Made by a program: the position numbers and the translations under genes
Part shown: piece after piece, positions 43,842 through 54,770 of the stretch
How the letters are laid out: each line of letters starts with the position of its first letter
Numbering within the stretch: the first letter of the stretch is position 1
Assembly (NCBI RefSeq): GCF_022581195.2
Contig: NC_061469.1
Coordinates: 186,001 to 250,000, forward strand
Direction: 5' to 3'
Origin: Helicoverpa zea
Taxonomy: Eukaryota > Arthropoda > Insecta > Lepidoptera > Noctuidae
DNA length: 64,000 bases
The notes under the pieces: generated by a model
Databases searched by the model: none
Told to the model about the DNA's origin: nothing
The model's input: the letters and a program-made list of their open reading frames with translations, nothing else

Positions 43842-46010
43842 TTTGGCTACTACCTATCGTTGCATGATGTAACACACCCTAAATCTTTGTATCGCACCAT
43901 CTGTGATGATGACTGAGCTGACGGTTATTAATGATGATCAGATGATGACTGAGATAATAGATAATTTAGGTAATTAGGGACTTAAATGACCAATAGGTAA
44001 CCTAAGTTTAATCAATCAATAAGGATTCAAATACATATTTCCAACAAGGCACATAGCACGTTTTAGTTCTGTCTGCGTAACCGCGCAAGCAGACAGGTCG
44101 GTGCCGCCATATTGCAATGCGCTGTCACTAGGCAGAGCGCGTCACCTCGTATTATATACCTACTATAATAAATAGCTTTATGTACCATTGTACACCCCGG
44201 TCCATGCATGTCCGGCCCACAATAACGCAGACTAGCATTCAATACCATTATTTCCGTTAACAATGCAATTTGCAATATTCGTCTAGACGCTCTTGCAATA
44301 CCTACTTTTTTCTGCTAATTAGTTTATTTTTTACTGCATCGGAATTGTTGAGGAAGTGAATTAAATCAGCAAAATTATTTGTAGTATTTAATAAAGTGTT
44401 GATGTTCGTGTTATTTCAAATGATGAAGGTTAATCTATTTAGTATTATATAACCTGGATGATGAAACAGGAAGGTTTACGAGGTGGCTGCTGGGAGACGG
44501 GCCATAAGGCCATAACAGGCCATAACTCATTGCGATACTGTGCAACGCGCAATAAGTCTTATCCCCGAAATTTGGGGTTACTTATCTTAAGATGGGGATT
44601 ACTTCCGTACCCTGGAGCTGCTCAGATACCTGCAGAAGGTTTATAGGTAATTGCAGTGATTGGTATTCAAATAGTTGGTTTGATTTACTGAGGTTAACCT
44701 GAATTATTGTTTCCTGATGTTGCAGGGTAATGAATCTTGAGACTTCATCAACCAACCATTAAAAAAATAGGAAAAAGTTTTACTTGCAAAACGGTGTAGG
44801 TTTTATTTTTATTAGACCATAATTTTCCGCCCTTGATTCAGCACTCTTCCTTAAACCGCAGGAAAGTTAAAACTCATATCTTACGTCATTACAAGCACAA
44901 GTGAACCTTCTGTATCTACCTGCATGTGGTGATTCCTCATTCCTGGTACGTTTTACGACATCCACCGTTAACTGGCAGCTCTCGTAAAGTCGATGTTAAT
45001 TAAACATATAGTCTTAATGTTCTCCCGTGCTACCACTGTGACTCGTACCACTGTGCGTTTATTGCTCAGCCCATAGAGCTGCGAATTAAATGAGAAACCA
45101 CTGCCAGTTGGTAGTTAAAGCGAACTGTTTTGAGTCTAATAACTTTGTTATAGTGTTAAATCGTGGATTTCTACGACAATGTTTCTTGAAAGTTTAACAA
45201 TATTTAAGAGATTATAAATGATTTTTGGCATATCGATAATAATATATAAGTACGCGTTTCACAAGAAAACATAGACAAGAATCCTACTTAATTAGTTGAG
45301 TCATGTGTTCTAAGCCGAAATCGAACCTTAGTTTTTAGATTTGGCTTACTATTTGCTAATTAGGAGTTTTGTAGGGGATATTGTTCTAAAAGTTAGGGAG
45401 AAACTATTCAATCCATTACCTAATATTAATGGCACATACGACAAACGATGTTTACACTAAAGAAAAACTAACACAAGTGATGGTCATTAATTACTATCGA
45501 ATGTCAGGGAGATATGGCGTTATCGATAATTTAGTTATATTCGGGGGGAGACCCTCCTGCGAACTGTGACCCATTCATCATAATCGACAGACAATCGAGA
45601 CTGTTGACATTGTCAATTTACTCGCACTCGATAATCAATATAACTATGCTGACAACACTGTTGTGCCAACAACGTACGCCGAATTAATCTTTTAAATGCA
45701 TTTCAATTGTACAAACATTAGTATCACAATTTATTCGTCGGCTATGCTAATGTTTTAAGTAATGGTGTTGGTTTTACAACCATTTGTCACTATCTATACT
45801 GTTTAAATATAATTGCTACAAATGTTGCTGTAATCAATATTGATTTTAAGAAAATTAACAGAGGAAGTTTAGACATATAACTCAATATTGACATAACAAA
45901 CCAAGTCATCAGCCTATCTTCGACATATAAATGAGTATATTTCCCCAACTGCTACCTTTCTACAAACAAATAAAAAAGCAGAACCTTCGCTGAAGTAATC
46001 TGATGTAACG
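43842..46010. other. Intergenic, no gene recognised
   Basis: AT-rich sequence with no supported gene, RNA or mobile element. Short frames on both strands lack motifs. Confidence 0.55.
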
Positions 46011-46042
46011 CCCTGTATATCAGTAGTATATGATATACAGGG
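46011..46042. repeat. Perfect 11 bp inverted repeat CCCTGTATATC / GATATACAGGG
   Basis: CCCTGTATATC (46011-46021) and GATATACAGGG (46032-46042) are exact reverse complements around a 10 base loop. TATACAGGGTG-type phrases also occur at 8752-8760 and, inverted, at 10260-10270, so this may be a collapsed pair of transposon ends. No larger element could be defined. Confidence 0.5.
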
Positions 46043-48690
46043 TGCTCGGAAACGGTGCAATAAAAGCGAGTCGCTGGCACCTGCGCACGCTCGTAAATTC
46101 TCGAATCATTTGTGTGATTGTTGGACGAACCTGTGCAGACGAGCAGTTTTATATTAAAAGTACATATCGAAAAATAACAGGATAAATGAAAAACACAAAA
46201 TGCTCATAGTCTAGGTAAATTTAAGTATTGTCGGAAAAAACTGAGTGTGAATTAAAACAGTGAGTCACGGTTAAAGTTTAATTAATACTTATAATTAAAT
46301 TAGTTAGTTATTAAGTAATATTTTCCCTGATAATTCCCAACTATAAATTACACAATATTTTACACAAATATTGTGAATTGTCGGAAAGTTTTTACAGGAA
46401 AATGGTTTAACCAAAATAAAATCGCACGAGTCTGGATGACAGCATTTACGTATTATTAGTCATTACAGGATACAGAGCTTCATGCGAAATTTAACTGTTT
46501 ATGAAAACCTTCAATGCGGTTCTACATAATACACTGAATGTTTTTTTTAATTAAATTCTTCTTGCAACCAAGAAACTAACAATCCGCATTTGTAAAATAA
46601 ATATTAATGTTGCATGATCATTTTAATATTTCCTTCAGAATTATCAATAGTTCATCTCGTGGTTTCATCGTGAACTCTGCATAAACCTTAATTAAATGCC
46701 TAAAAATATACCATATCGAAGCTTTGAAATATTTAAAAACCGGCGTCCTATCCGCTCGTCTACCAACCCCCCAAATGTAGGCAGTAGTCCCTTGAATACC
46801 GCCCACTCATCGGGCACCGTGATGCTGCAATACCCGCACGCAAGATGGCGCCCGCTGACGAAACCCAGCCCTGCCGATTTCAAGCCCTCACAAATTACTT
46901 CCACAAGTACATATCAGACTTCACTAAACGACTTCAAGAATAAGGAAGTTGTGAAAAACGTGGCAGAATGTTACGGGTTCAATTCTATAATGTTTTTGAG
47001 TTTTCATTAGAAAAGTTTATAATTTGATTTTTTAACTAAAATTTTAGCAGATATGGTTGATAAGTACGGTTCTATAATCAATTTGATATTTGGACACACT
47101 AATCTTCAGTTAGATTTAATCTTAGGTTAGATATCTTAAGATATCGCAACAAACATTTTATATTCAGCAACGATTACTGAATTATCGCTCGGAGCTATCC
47201 ACCACCTCATACTTAGGCACTTTTTGCAGACTTAGACTTTACATAATGTATCTAGTACTTACACAGACTAGACTGTTAATACCAGCATGCATGACCCAGC
47301 ACGATCTAGCATAGAAAGTAGCAATCTAACTAGTTTTTAAATCAGCAATTTGTCTAGACAAAAAGCCAGGCAGGGTAGAAATGGAAAGTGACACAGCCGA
47401 GGTTACTAAGGAGTGGTTCATGTCATAGATATTTATCGTCAAACAGGTAATTTCGTTAAAGTTAATCTTTATTATCTTCCGTAAAGATAACTGTTTCCAA
47501 AGTGATATTCGTAGCCTGTAGTGTAAGACCTAATATAGAAAATCGAATAAAAGGACATTGAATAACATTATTTTGCAGAAAAACTTGATCTCAATGAATA
47601 GAAAATAAACCACATCTCTCGATAGTTTGGCCTTTGTGTTTAAAACTGTAGAAGCTAATTTTACCGCCGTCTCCCACGTTTACGCATGTTGCTGTCGAAT
47701 AACCTTGTATTACGGCTCTAAAATAAAATTGCATTATTGGCTTTTCCATCAGAGTTTACCTCTTTTTAGAATCGAGTGGAAAACAAAACTTACGTTCTTC
47801 TCTTATTTACTCATTCATCGTCAGAGTTTCAACTGGAAAGTAATTTGTCACCAAGATGTCCCCTTTCAAGCAAATCAATAAGTAAAACACCTTCATTGTA
47901 ATCAAGTACTGCAGACGTAGACCCATATTATCCACCAGCTGTACGTGTCAATCAGTCCTCTGCATCTCCTTTATGTTGGCATTGACGTCAGCCGACCGCC
48001 GCGTGCGCCGCGTCCGTGACGCTTGCTTGACGATAACAATTCACACAAAGACTAACCTACTATCATCTAAAGGATGTACGTCAGAACTCAGGATTGTAGA
48101 GGTATGTTCAGGATATCAAGACTGAGGTAGCGGCTGATTCAAGAATAACGCAATAGGTACCTATCATGTATTTGGTAAATTCAAGCGAATAGGTGTAAGT
48201 CTGCGGTTAAGAAAGAAGGATACTTGCATATTGTACTGTAGTAAAATTAAAGAAGCTCAGATTTTTTTACTTAGTAGGATATAGATAAGAACATAAAATC
48301 AATATATTGATCAAATCACATTTGTCCAAGTTCACAGTTGTGAATTATTTTAGTTTCCTAAAAGTATAATTTTTACCATATGTATATGTTAAATGCTGCA
48401 CTGGAGCTCTGCTGCCATTAATTTATCAGTTTCATGGTCTTTAACAATCACGTAAAGGACAGGCTGTATCATGTGAACAGACTTGTAGACATATTTCGAA
48501 CCTTGGTCTTAACATTATCGCCATTTATATCAAACATTTTCCTTGCGCAGGACCTTGTCATTCTCTTCTCGAGTTTTCCTTTGTTCTATGTATTTTATCG
48601 ATCAACAAAACTGTGTAGGTAGTAAAATACTTTAAATATTTAATAGATTAGTAAAATCTAATTTAATCAATCTGTATCTACAAGTCTCAC
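46043..48690. other. Intergenic; contains one coding-like GC-rich stretch
   Basis: Mostly AT-rich. The stretch 46692-46904 is GC-richer and open on the - strand for 70 codons (containing GLGFVSGRHLACGYCSITVP), but I think it is part of a dispersed lepidopteran repeat. See the findings. A CpG-rich spot with TGACGTCA lies at about 47984-48025. Confidence 0.45.
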
Positions 48691-48801
48691 TATCTTGTAA
48701 GGCTGAATCACAGTCATAATTCCTTCCACCATTCACAAAGTTTCCAGAAGTTCCCAGCAGTATTCCACCGAGGTAATGCTTAGCAACAGAGCGTGGTTTT
48801 A
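48691..48801 (-). CDS. Candidate internal exon E of an unrecognised - strand gene
   Basis: The frame (KPRSVAKHYLGGILLGTSGN onward) is bounded by an acceptor with a good pyrimidine tract, CGCTCGCCTTCTCAG|TA, and a donor ATA|GTGAGA. Length is 111 bases, entering with two bases of a codon and leaving with one, which fits the candidate exon at 49460-49618 upstream. I recognise no domain. It could also be a chance open frame or part of a repeat. Confidence 0.22.
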
Positions 48802-49459
48802 CTGAGAAGGCGAGCGGCGGCGTCTCATCGCCACAAAATTTACTAAACACACGCTTCCCAGAAGCGAATGTTTTGCAACAATACCGATTGAGAGTGCATC
48901 ACGATTGTCAACGTTGTTAGGTACTTCTGTCCGCTGTTGCTAAGCCACATTTCAAGGCAACACGTAAAATTTGCTCTTCAGCAAATAAATAATCTAACAA
49001 TGATGAAGTAGGAAGCTACGATATAAGCCAATGATAAACTCTGAACCTAATGCCGAATACTATTGAAGAAGTATTTCATTTTAATTGCACAATGATTAGT
49101 AGTTGTATTGTGTAAAATTAATGATGAAAACCATCGTAAAGCAAATAAAAATATACGTAACACGATGAAAATACACAGTAATCTCTGGAATAAAATTATT
49201 TGTAGACCCAAAAGAACACCCAACAGTCATCGCGCCACTGCTTCTACAGAAAATCATCAACGTGACTAACCCTTCGCTCTGCTGACGCTGACGCAAGCAT
49301 ACCTACAATGATGTGTGACGTACCATGTGCCCCTGTTGCTATGCAGGAGTAGGCAGCAGTGACAAGTCCCAGCCTGTCTCCGACGTGACTAACCGCGGTT
49401 ATCTTCAACCGCTCGTTATCGGTCACCGGTTACATCACACGGAAATTGATTAATCTTAC

Positions 49460-49618
49460 TGGAATGTTCAGTAAGTGTTATATATTCGGTGATAGTGTTA
49501 AATTCTTCTAATGTTGCATTATCGATGACGAATTTTAAATCTGAATTGATTCTTTGTAATTTTTGTCGAGTGGGGTGATTTGGATACAGCTGTCTATGTT
49601 TCATCACACTTATCAATT
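49460..49618 (-). CDS. Candidate internal exon D of an unrecognised - strand gene
   Basis: A 159 base segment is bounded by acceptor ACTATTCACAG|AA and donor TCCA|GTAAGA. The translated segment (LISVMKHRQLYPNHPTRQKL, then a Glu/Thr-rich helix ending EFNTITEYITLTEHS) is hydrophilic, has no Cys, and looks amphipathic in a way that is unusual for chance frames in this AT-rich DNA. Phase (two bases in, one base out) agrees with the neighbouring candidates. No family recognised. Confidence 0.32.
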
Positions 49619-50616
49619 CTGTGAATAGTAGGTACCTACTACTATGAATAAGATACAATTGGAGTAGGTTATCATTTTCTTAATTCCTTGAAATTAAAAT
49701 CAAAAGGCCGACGCCGTGCTACGATTGCACAAAAACGCAATAGATGAAGTAATATAGACCATTTACTTATAACAATGATCAATATTTCCGTTGGTGCCTT
49801 CAAACCCTCGTCTCCTTGTAAGGGCATAACCGCAACAGTACCACGTAATGAAGCCACTATTATTCATCAATTTGAAATTTATTTCCGTTCAGTAAGTACC
49901 TACGTACTGTCACCATTATCATTTTATTGCAAAGTGACGAAATTATTATCTGCAAGTAATCACACGACGTGAAAAGAAAATCCGTTATTAAGTAAGTTTG
50001 GTGAGTCACACCAAAATCCGGTGAGCACGTTTTATAACTGATTTAGCATTCATGAAAAGTGTAAAGTTCGAATCCCGAGCTATTAGAAATGACTCATACC
50101 TAGATGAATACGATTACCGATGCCACCGTTTGCAAAAGGTTAAAAAACAATATTATCATAATTAAGTATTATGTTTGCAATAAATATCGTTATCGTTAGT
50201 GAGACACTAATGGTCGATTTCTTTTTTTATTGTTAACTTTTATCTGTCAATTTGAAGTAGTATGAATTGACTGGACTAGTTTAAAACTTTTGCGTTTCAT
50301 CATCTGCCATTTAGATAGTTTGTAATCAGCGGGTAACTATTTAGGTATAATTGGGTATTTCAATTGGGTATTTCCTTTATGTTCCCGGTGGGACAGTGCT
50401 GGCGTGGTGCCAGGCGTTTAATCAACTTGTCTGCCGTCACGTAACTCCTCACGCCAGTTGCCAGTAACGCAGGACAGCTCATATGTCTCCGCACTTCTTC
50501 AAAGTCGTGATGAAAACCAGCAGGCAACAGTCCAGGAGTCATATCTGACATTAACGTCATCTACATCTTGGTGAATGGAAACAATTGGAACCATTCCTAG
50601 AACTTACCTAAATTAA

Positions 50617-50618
<2 letters not shown>

Positions 50619-50652
<34 letters not shown>

Positions 50653-50848
50653 TTACGCGGCCGGTTTGTTTAAGAAGTGTCTCTAATGATACAGAATAAA
50701 ATATCGAGCCACAAGAAGGATAGAGTAAAAACAGTCTATGATTTTAATTTCCCTAATCGACCCGCTTTCATTGAAAGTCGACAGTAAAGTTTACAAAAAG
50801 ATGGTCAGGACTCACAGAATATTATAGCAAACACAATCAGCAATCACC
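50619..50848 (-). mobile_element. Poly(A)-tailed retroposed fragment on the - strand
   Basis: A run of 33 T (50619-50651) is followed by sequence that, on the - strand, would be the 3' end of a retroposed RNA (it reads CAAACCGGCCGCGTAAC before the A tail). ATTAAAG occurs directly before the T run (50612-50618) and again at 50849-50855, a possible 7 bp target duplication that gives a 230 bp insert. A truncated LINE or a SINE is likely. The family is unknown and the duplication is short and AT-rich. Confidence 0.5.
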
Positions 50849-51499
50849 ATTAAAGTAAAAATCAATCAATAATTAAATACCATTAACAAGTAAATAATAA
50901 GACGTGAATGACAAAGAAGACGTTATGGCTAGCCGTTTAATCACTTGTATCATTAAGTGGTTCCTGCGTACGTGACTGTAGGTACGTACCTAGCAGACGG
51001 AACCGCGAGCAGTCGCTAGCTAGCGATTTGCGATGGGTGATGAAATACATCATCATTACGTGTAATTGGCGGGACTTTCCTTTCGCCGGTCATTATGTTT
51101 TGACAGATGGTTTACTACATTGTATTTTAAGGTGGTTGGGTACCTTACCTACAAAGTTGTCTTCAGATTCTGAATTATAAGTAATCTTAGCTACACCATT
51201 TGGTTTCATTTAAACATGGCTTTGTATAAATATGACTACCTAATCAAATAAATTATGACTTCTAAAAAACTAGCAATAATACTTAGGTATAGCAAAGAAT
51301 CGACCTACAAATAAAACAAAAAAAGCAAAAAAAGAAAACTCGCTAATACATACCTACAGTTCTACTCATCTAGTCATCACAAAAAAAGCAAGTCAAGCTG
51401 CCAGCAAAAAATTAACAACTTTTTAATTACGCATACTTCAGCAGCTATTTCAACAAAAAAACTCGGCGTACGTCATCTTCGTTGGTTGAAAAAGTTTCA

Positions 51500-51579
51500 C
51501 AATAGTTTGCGGAGGTGCGTGCGCGCATGGCAACAGTCAAGCGGTCTGCAGCGAGTGAGCGTCACAGCGCACGTGGTCA
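51500..51579 (+). promoter_or_regulatory. Candidate promoter with a first coding exon at 51527-51579
   Basis: A CpG-rich patch (GGAGGTGCGTGCGCGC) leads straight into ATG at 51527. The frame reads MATVKRSAASERHSARG and meets a donor CA|GTAAGA (GT at 51580-51581). Base composition and a good start context make a first exon plausible. No downstream exon can be assigned, and the alternative reading is a chance CpG patch. Confidence 0.22.
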
Positions 51580-52544
51580 GTAAGACAAGTCCGCAATGCT
51601 TCTAGAAACGTGGCCAGGCTCATTCGTGACTGCAGTCTCATCGCCTCATGCATCGTACGATGACGTTCACTTTTTATGCATTAGTGCATTGTAACCACGT
51701 CTTGTGATCACGGATAATGAGTTTTCTAATATTCTTTACTTTTAGACAAAAAGTACGTCTTGAGCACAATATTAAGGACTGTATGAGTATTATACTAATA
51801 ATACTCAGGACTTTTGAGTATGTGATCAATACATAACTAAAAAATACCTCTTGACAAGATGTTAGCATATGCTTTGGTAGGACATAATATATGAGGGCAC
51901 AGAGGACCAGCACAAATATTGACCTTCCACTATGTTTTCATTACACTTAAGTACAGAGAATCGTTGATCCCGACCTAAGCTTTATTGATGCAATAAATTA
52001 TAAGGTGACTAATTTGTGTAACGTGTGATGCTAATTACTAGCTAATTACATTGCTAATAACTAAACTAAATGTAAACATAACCGATGCTTCTTATTAACT
52101 GCTTATTTCTAGAATATTACGATGATATATTTCTAAATAAAATGGCTAATTTGCTTGTAAAACTTGAAGCAACAGTTCGCAAATAATCCTGTCATACAGT
52201 TTAGAATGTTGCTCAATGCCATATCTCAGAGAATCTTAAGTACGCCTGTCATTAGCTTTTAACTATCCACTGAGATCGAGACTGGATAACGTTGTCTTCA
52301 TGTTATATACTGAATAGACATGACATTACAGTCTATTGGCTAATCTTACAGTCATTTTTCAAACGAAAATGTCACTTCGAAGGGTCGCTTTTCTCAATTG
52401 ACATTGCGTACTGAAATTATAGCGACATATAATATTTTTCCTCGTGTTTGTATATATGTGTAATGTATCTCTGTATAGTATGGTCACGCTGCAGGTTCCC
52501 AGTGAACCCTGGCGTGCAGCGCTGTCGGCGCGCGCGCATGTCGT

Positions 52545-52557
52545 GTCGCCTAGCAAC
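52545..52557 (-). promoter_or_regulatory. X-box-like motif, copy 1
   Basis: GTTGCTAGGCGAC on the - strand fits the RFX X-box pattern RYYNYY-N-RRNRAC. It lies at the edge of a CpG-rich patch (GGCGCGCGCGCATG). The same 13-mer recurs at 52860-52872 and 58412-58424. Confidence 0.35.
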
Positions 52558-52859
52558 ACTGCACTCTTGCGTCACTGCCTTTGTCTAGATTTGCTGTGAC
52601 GAGGAGCTGCTTTATTGTGCCAGTAATAACATCATCACTCACACTATTATTCCATAGTTTACTAACTTTTACACTTTGAAACGGAGGTAAAATTTTCCAC
52701 GATCGTCTTTTAGTCACAAAGAATTGTGTTGTGGGGAAATAAAGACTAGAATTTTGACTAACTAGACAACATACTTTTCCTTTTTAAACTATGACACTAA
52801 AGTAGGTTTACTTAGCACACGCGTAACATAAAAACCTAGGTAAGGCTTAGAAAGCGTTT

Positions 52860-52872
52860 GTCGCCTAGCAAC
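52860..52872 (-). promoter_or_regulatory. X-box-like motif, copy 2
   Basis: Identical 13-mer to the one at 52545-52557, 315 bases away, followed on the + strand by ATTACGTCATC. Confidence 0.3.
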
Positions 52873-54396
52873 CATTACGTCATCTAGATCTGTCGCTACG
52901 TGCCTGGGAGCAGATTATCTGGCTAATCATTATCACATAATGATACCGTGGCACAGTACCTAGGTACATGACTTTATACATAGTTACTGTCTTGGTACGA
53001 ACTAAACTAGTATTTAGCGGTATTATGCTATGTTATATCACTTACAGACTGAAAATTACAGCTGAAAAGATGAAAAGTAACTTTATCCTGTGTATATTTG
53101 TAAGTACAAATTTTCAGATATCCACATTAAAAAAACTGATCTAGTTATGCTTAGTTAAATTTTCCTCAATAACAGCTACCTACGACAATTATTGGAATAT
53201 TAGTTTCGAAGCATAGAATATAAAAACCCTGACTGGACAATTGGCTACAGCAAGAAATGGCTGAATGTAAATCGATACAGCAATTACTGAGTTTAGGTAA
53301 CAATGACTTACACATTTGTGATATTTCCTGGTTTTTGAACATTATATGTCATGGACAAACGAGGAGAGAGGAGACTGGTTGTACTTAACTTAATAGGTAG
53401 ACCGATGAGTTATACATAAATGAAATAAAAACTTTTCATGATTCTAAGCTAAATCATGAAAGGATACTTAGTAGGTAGTGAGCCTGATAGTCACTGCTGA
53501 AGAATAGTTTAGACTAGATCAAAAGGGTGTAGGTAAACTTAGAAGTCCTTTTATATTGATACTTTGATTGAATGAAGTGATAACTATGGTCTCTACAATT
53601 ACGTAAAGCTATTACGACAAGCTATTTATTATCCAAACTAAATGCATGTCACGAGTACATGCATTTGCCTGTTTAGGTAACAACACATAAGTCTAGTTAC
53701 CCACAAAATACATGGCAAGGTCATCTAATGTCATCTCTTTGACAAAGCTCGGACATTAAGATAATGAGGATAAACAAACAAACACGAGAACAATGGCTCC
53801 ACGTCGCCCACGTGCGGCAAGTTGCACGTGAAGCTAACTTAATAACTTAGCTGTAAAAATTGTGGCTCCAAGGCAAACAGTAGCAGTTTGGGTAGTGTCC
53901 AAGGTGTAAGATAAAGCGGAGTCATATTTTAAATGTGGTTGAAAATGCTTATAATTAAGGTCTTTTAAAAACTTGGATAGATAGGCAGTTACTAAAAAGT
54001 TCTCTGTTACTCACATACCTACATGTTTGTAGGCACTAGTTAGCCTGGCTGAATAACTGAGGGTTACTTTTGAATAATGATCGAATAGAAAATGTCCGTA
54101 AGTAGGTACATGAGAGCTTAAAGATAAGCAGTAGACTCGTTTAAAATCATTATGTTTGTAAATTTAACCATACTTACAAAAATTCTGGTTCCAGAAACGT
54201 CATTTTTAAACACTATTTCATTTGCCGAAACTTTTGAGCACCGTAATAGTGAAATATTCAGTAGTTTTCCGATTACTTTGACATAGAACCTACACTACTA
54301 CCTAGTAGGCGGTATTTGTTCATAGAGTTAGTGTTGACCGACGCCTCTGCCGGTAACTGTACAACTCTCAATGTGGGAAACTCCCTGAATACTTAC

Positions 54397-54436
54397 TTGC
54401 TATACTCTGGGACGAAGGGACCAAACTTGGGCTTCC
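54397..54436 (-). CDS. Candidate 40 bp microexon C of an unrecognised - strand gene
   Basis: Both splice sites are close to consensus: GCTTACATTTCAG|GGAAGC and AGCAA|GTAAGTA. The 40 bases can be read without a stop in two frames. One is compatible with the phase of candidate exons B and D (GSPSLVPSSQSIA), and the other reads KPKFGPFVPEYSK. The splice-site quality is the main evidence. Short length makes any coding claim weak. Confidence 0.27.
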
Positions 54437-54662
54437 CTGAAATGTAAGCAAAACTGCCAACATTATTCACTTAATTATGTAGCTACATTATTTAGAAGGC
54501 TGTATAGGAAGCCTACATAAGTTATAGTTTGTAGTTTAACATCCGGTTAATTTAAAAAACAATTAATTTTGCTACCGGATGGTCTTCTTTGACCTATTCT
54601 TTGAGCCTTTTATGTCAAAGAACTACCCTCTGAAAGCGAAACGAAACTTTTTTATAGGACAA

Positions 54663-54770
54663 TCCAGGAATGTTATCATCATCATCATCAGCCTATTGCA
54701 GTCCACTGCTGGACATAGGCCTCTCCAAGTGCACGCCACTGAGATCGATTTTCGGCTCCAGGAATGTTAT
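54663..54770 (-). mobile_element. 80 bp GAT-tailed retro-insert with 14 bp target-site duplication
   Basis: TCCAGGAATGTTAT occurs at 54663-54676 and again at 54757-54770, directly flanking an 80 bp insert (54677-54756). On the - strand the insert ends in (GAT)n. It is nearly the reverse complement of the segment at 3163-3242 and carries CAGTCCACTGCTGGACATAG. A long perfect duplication and a simple-repeat 3' tail are hallmarks of target-primed reverse transcription of a severely 5'-truncated non-LTR element. Confidence 0.9.

Larger units (their letters stand above)
48802..51480. other. Intergenic or intronic sequence
   Basis: Apart from candidate exon D and the poly(A)-tailed insert, nothing is supported. 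A tRNA B-box-like phrase (AAGTTCGAATCCCGAGC) at about 50064-50080 lacks a cloverleaf partner. Confidence 0.45.
51580..54396. other. Intergenic or intronic sequence with X-box-like motifs
   Basis: AT-rich. Two copies of GTCGCCTAGCAAC lie here (listed separately), along with a perfect 10 bp inverted repeat AAATGCATGT/ACATGCATTT at 53640-53666. No gene supported. Confidence 0.5.

Noticed and set aside
49244..49426. 60 codon - strand frame with a fair composition
   Set aside because: No ATG and too short; it would leave an intron of only a few tens of bases to candidate exon D.
50064..50080. tRNA B-box-like AAGTTCGAATCCCGAGC
   Set aside because: No matching A box, acceptor stem or anticodon arm could be drawn.
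53640..53666. Perfect inverted repeat AAATGCATGT / ACATGCATTT
   Set aside because: Short palindromes of this size are expected by chance; nothing around it supports a function.
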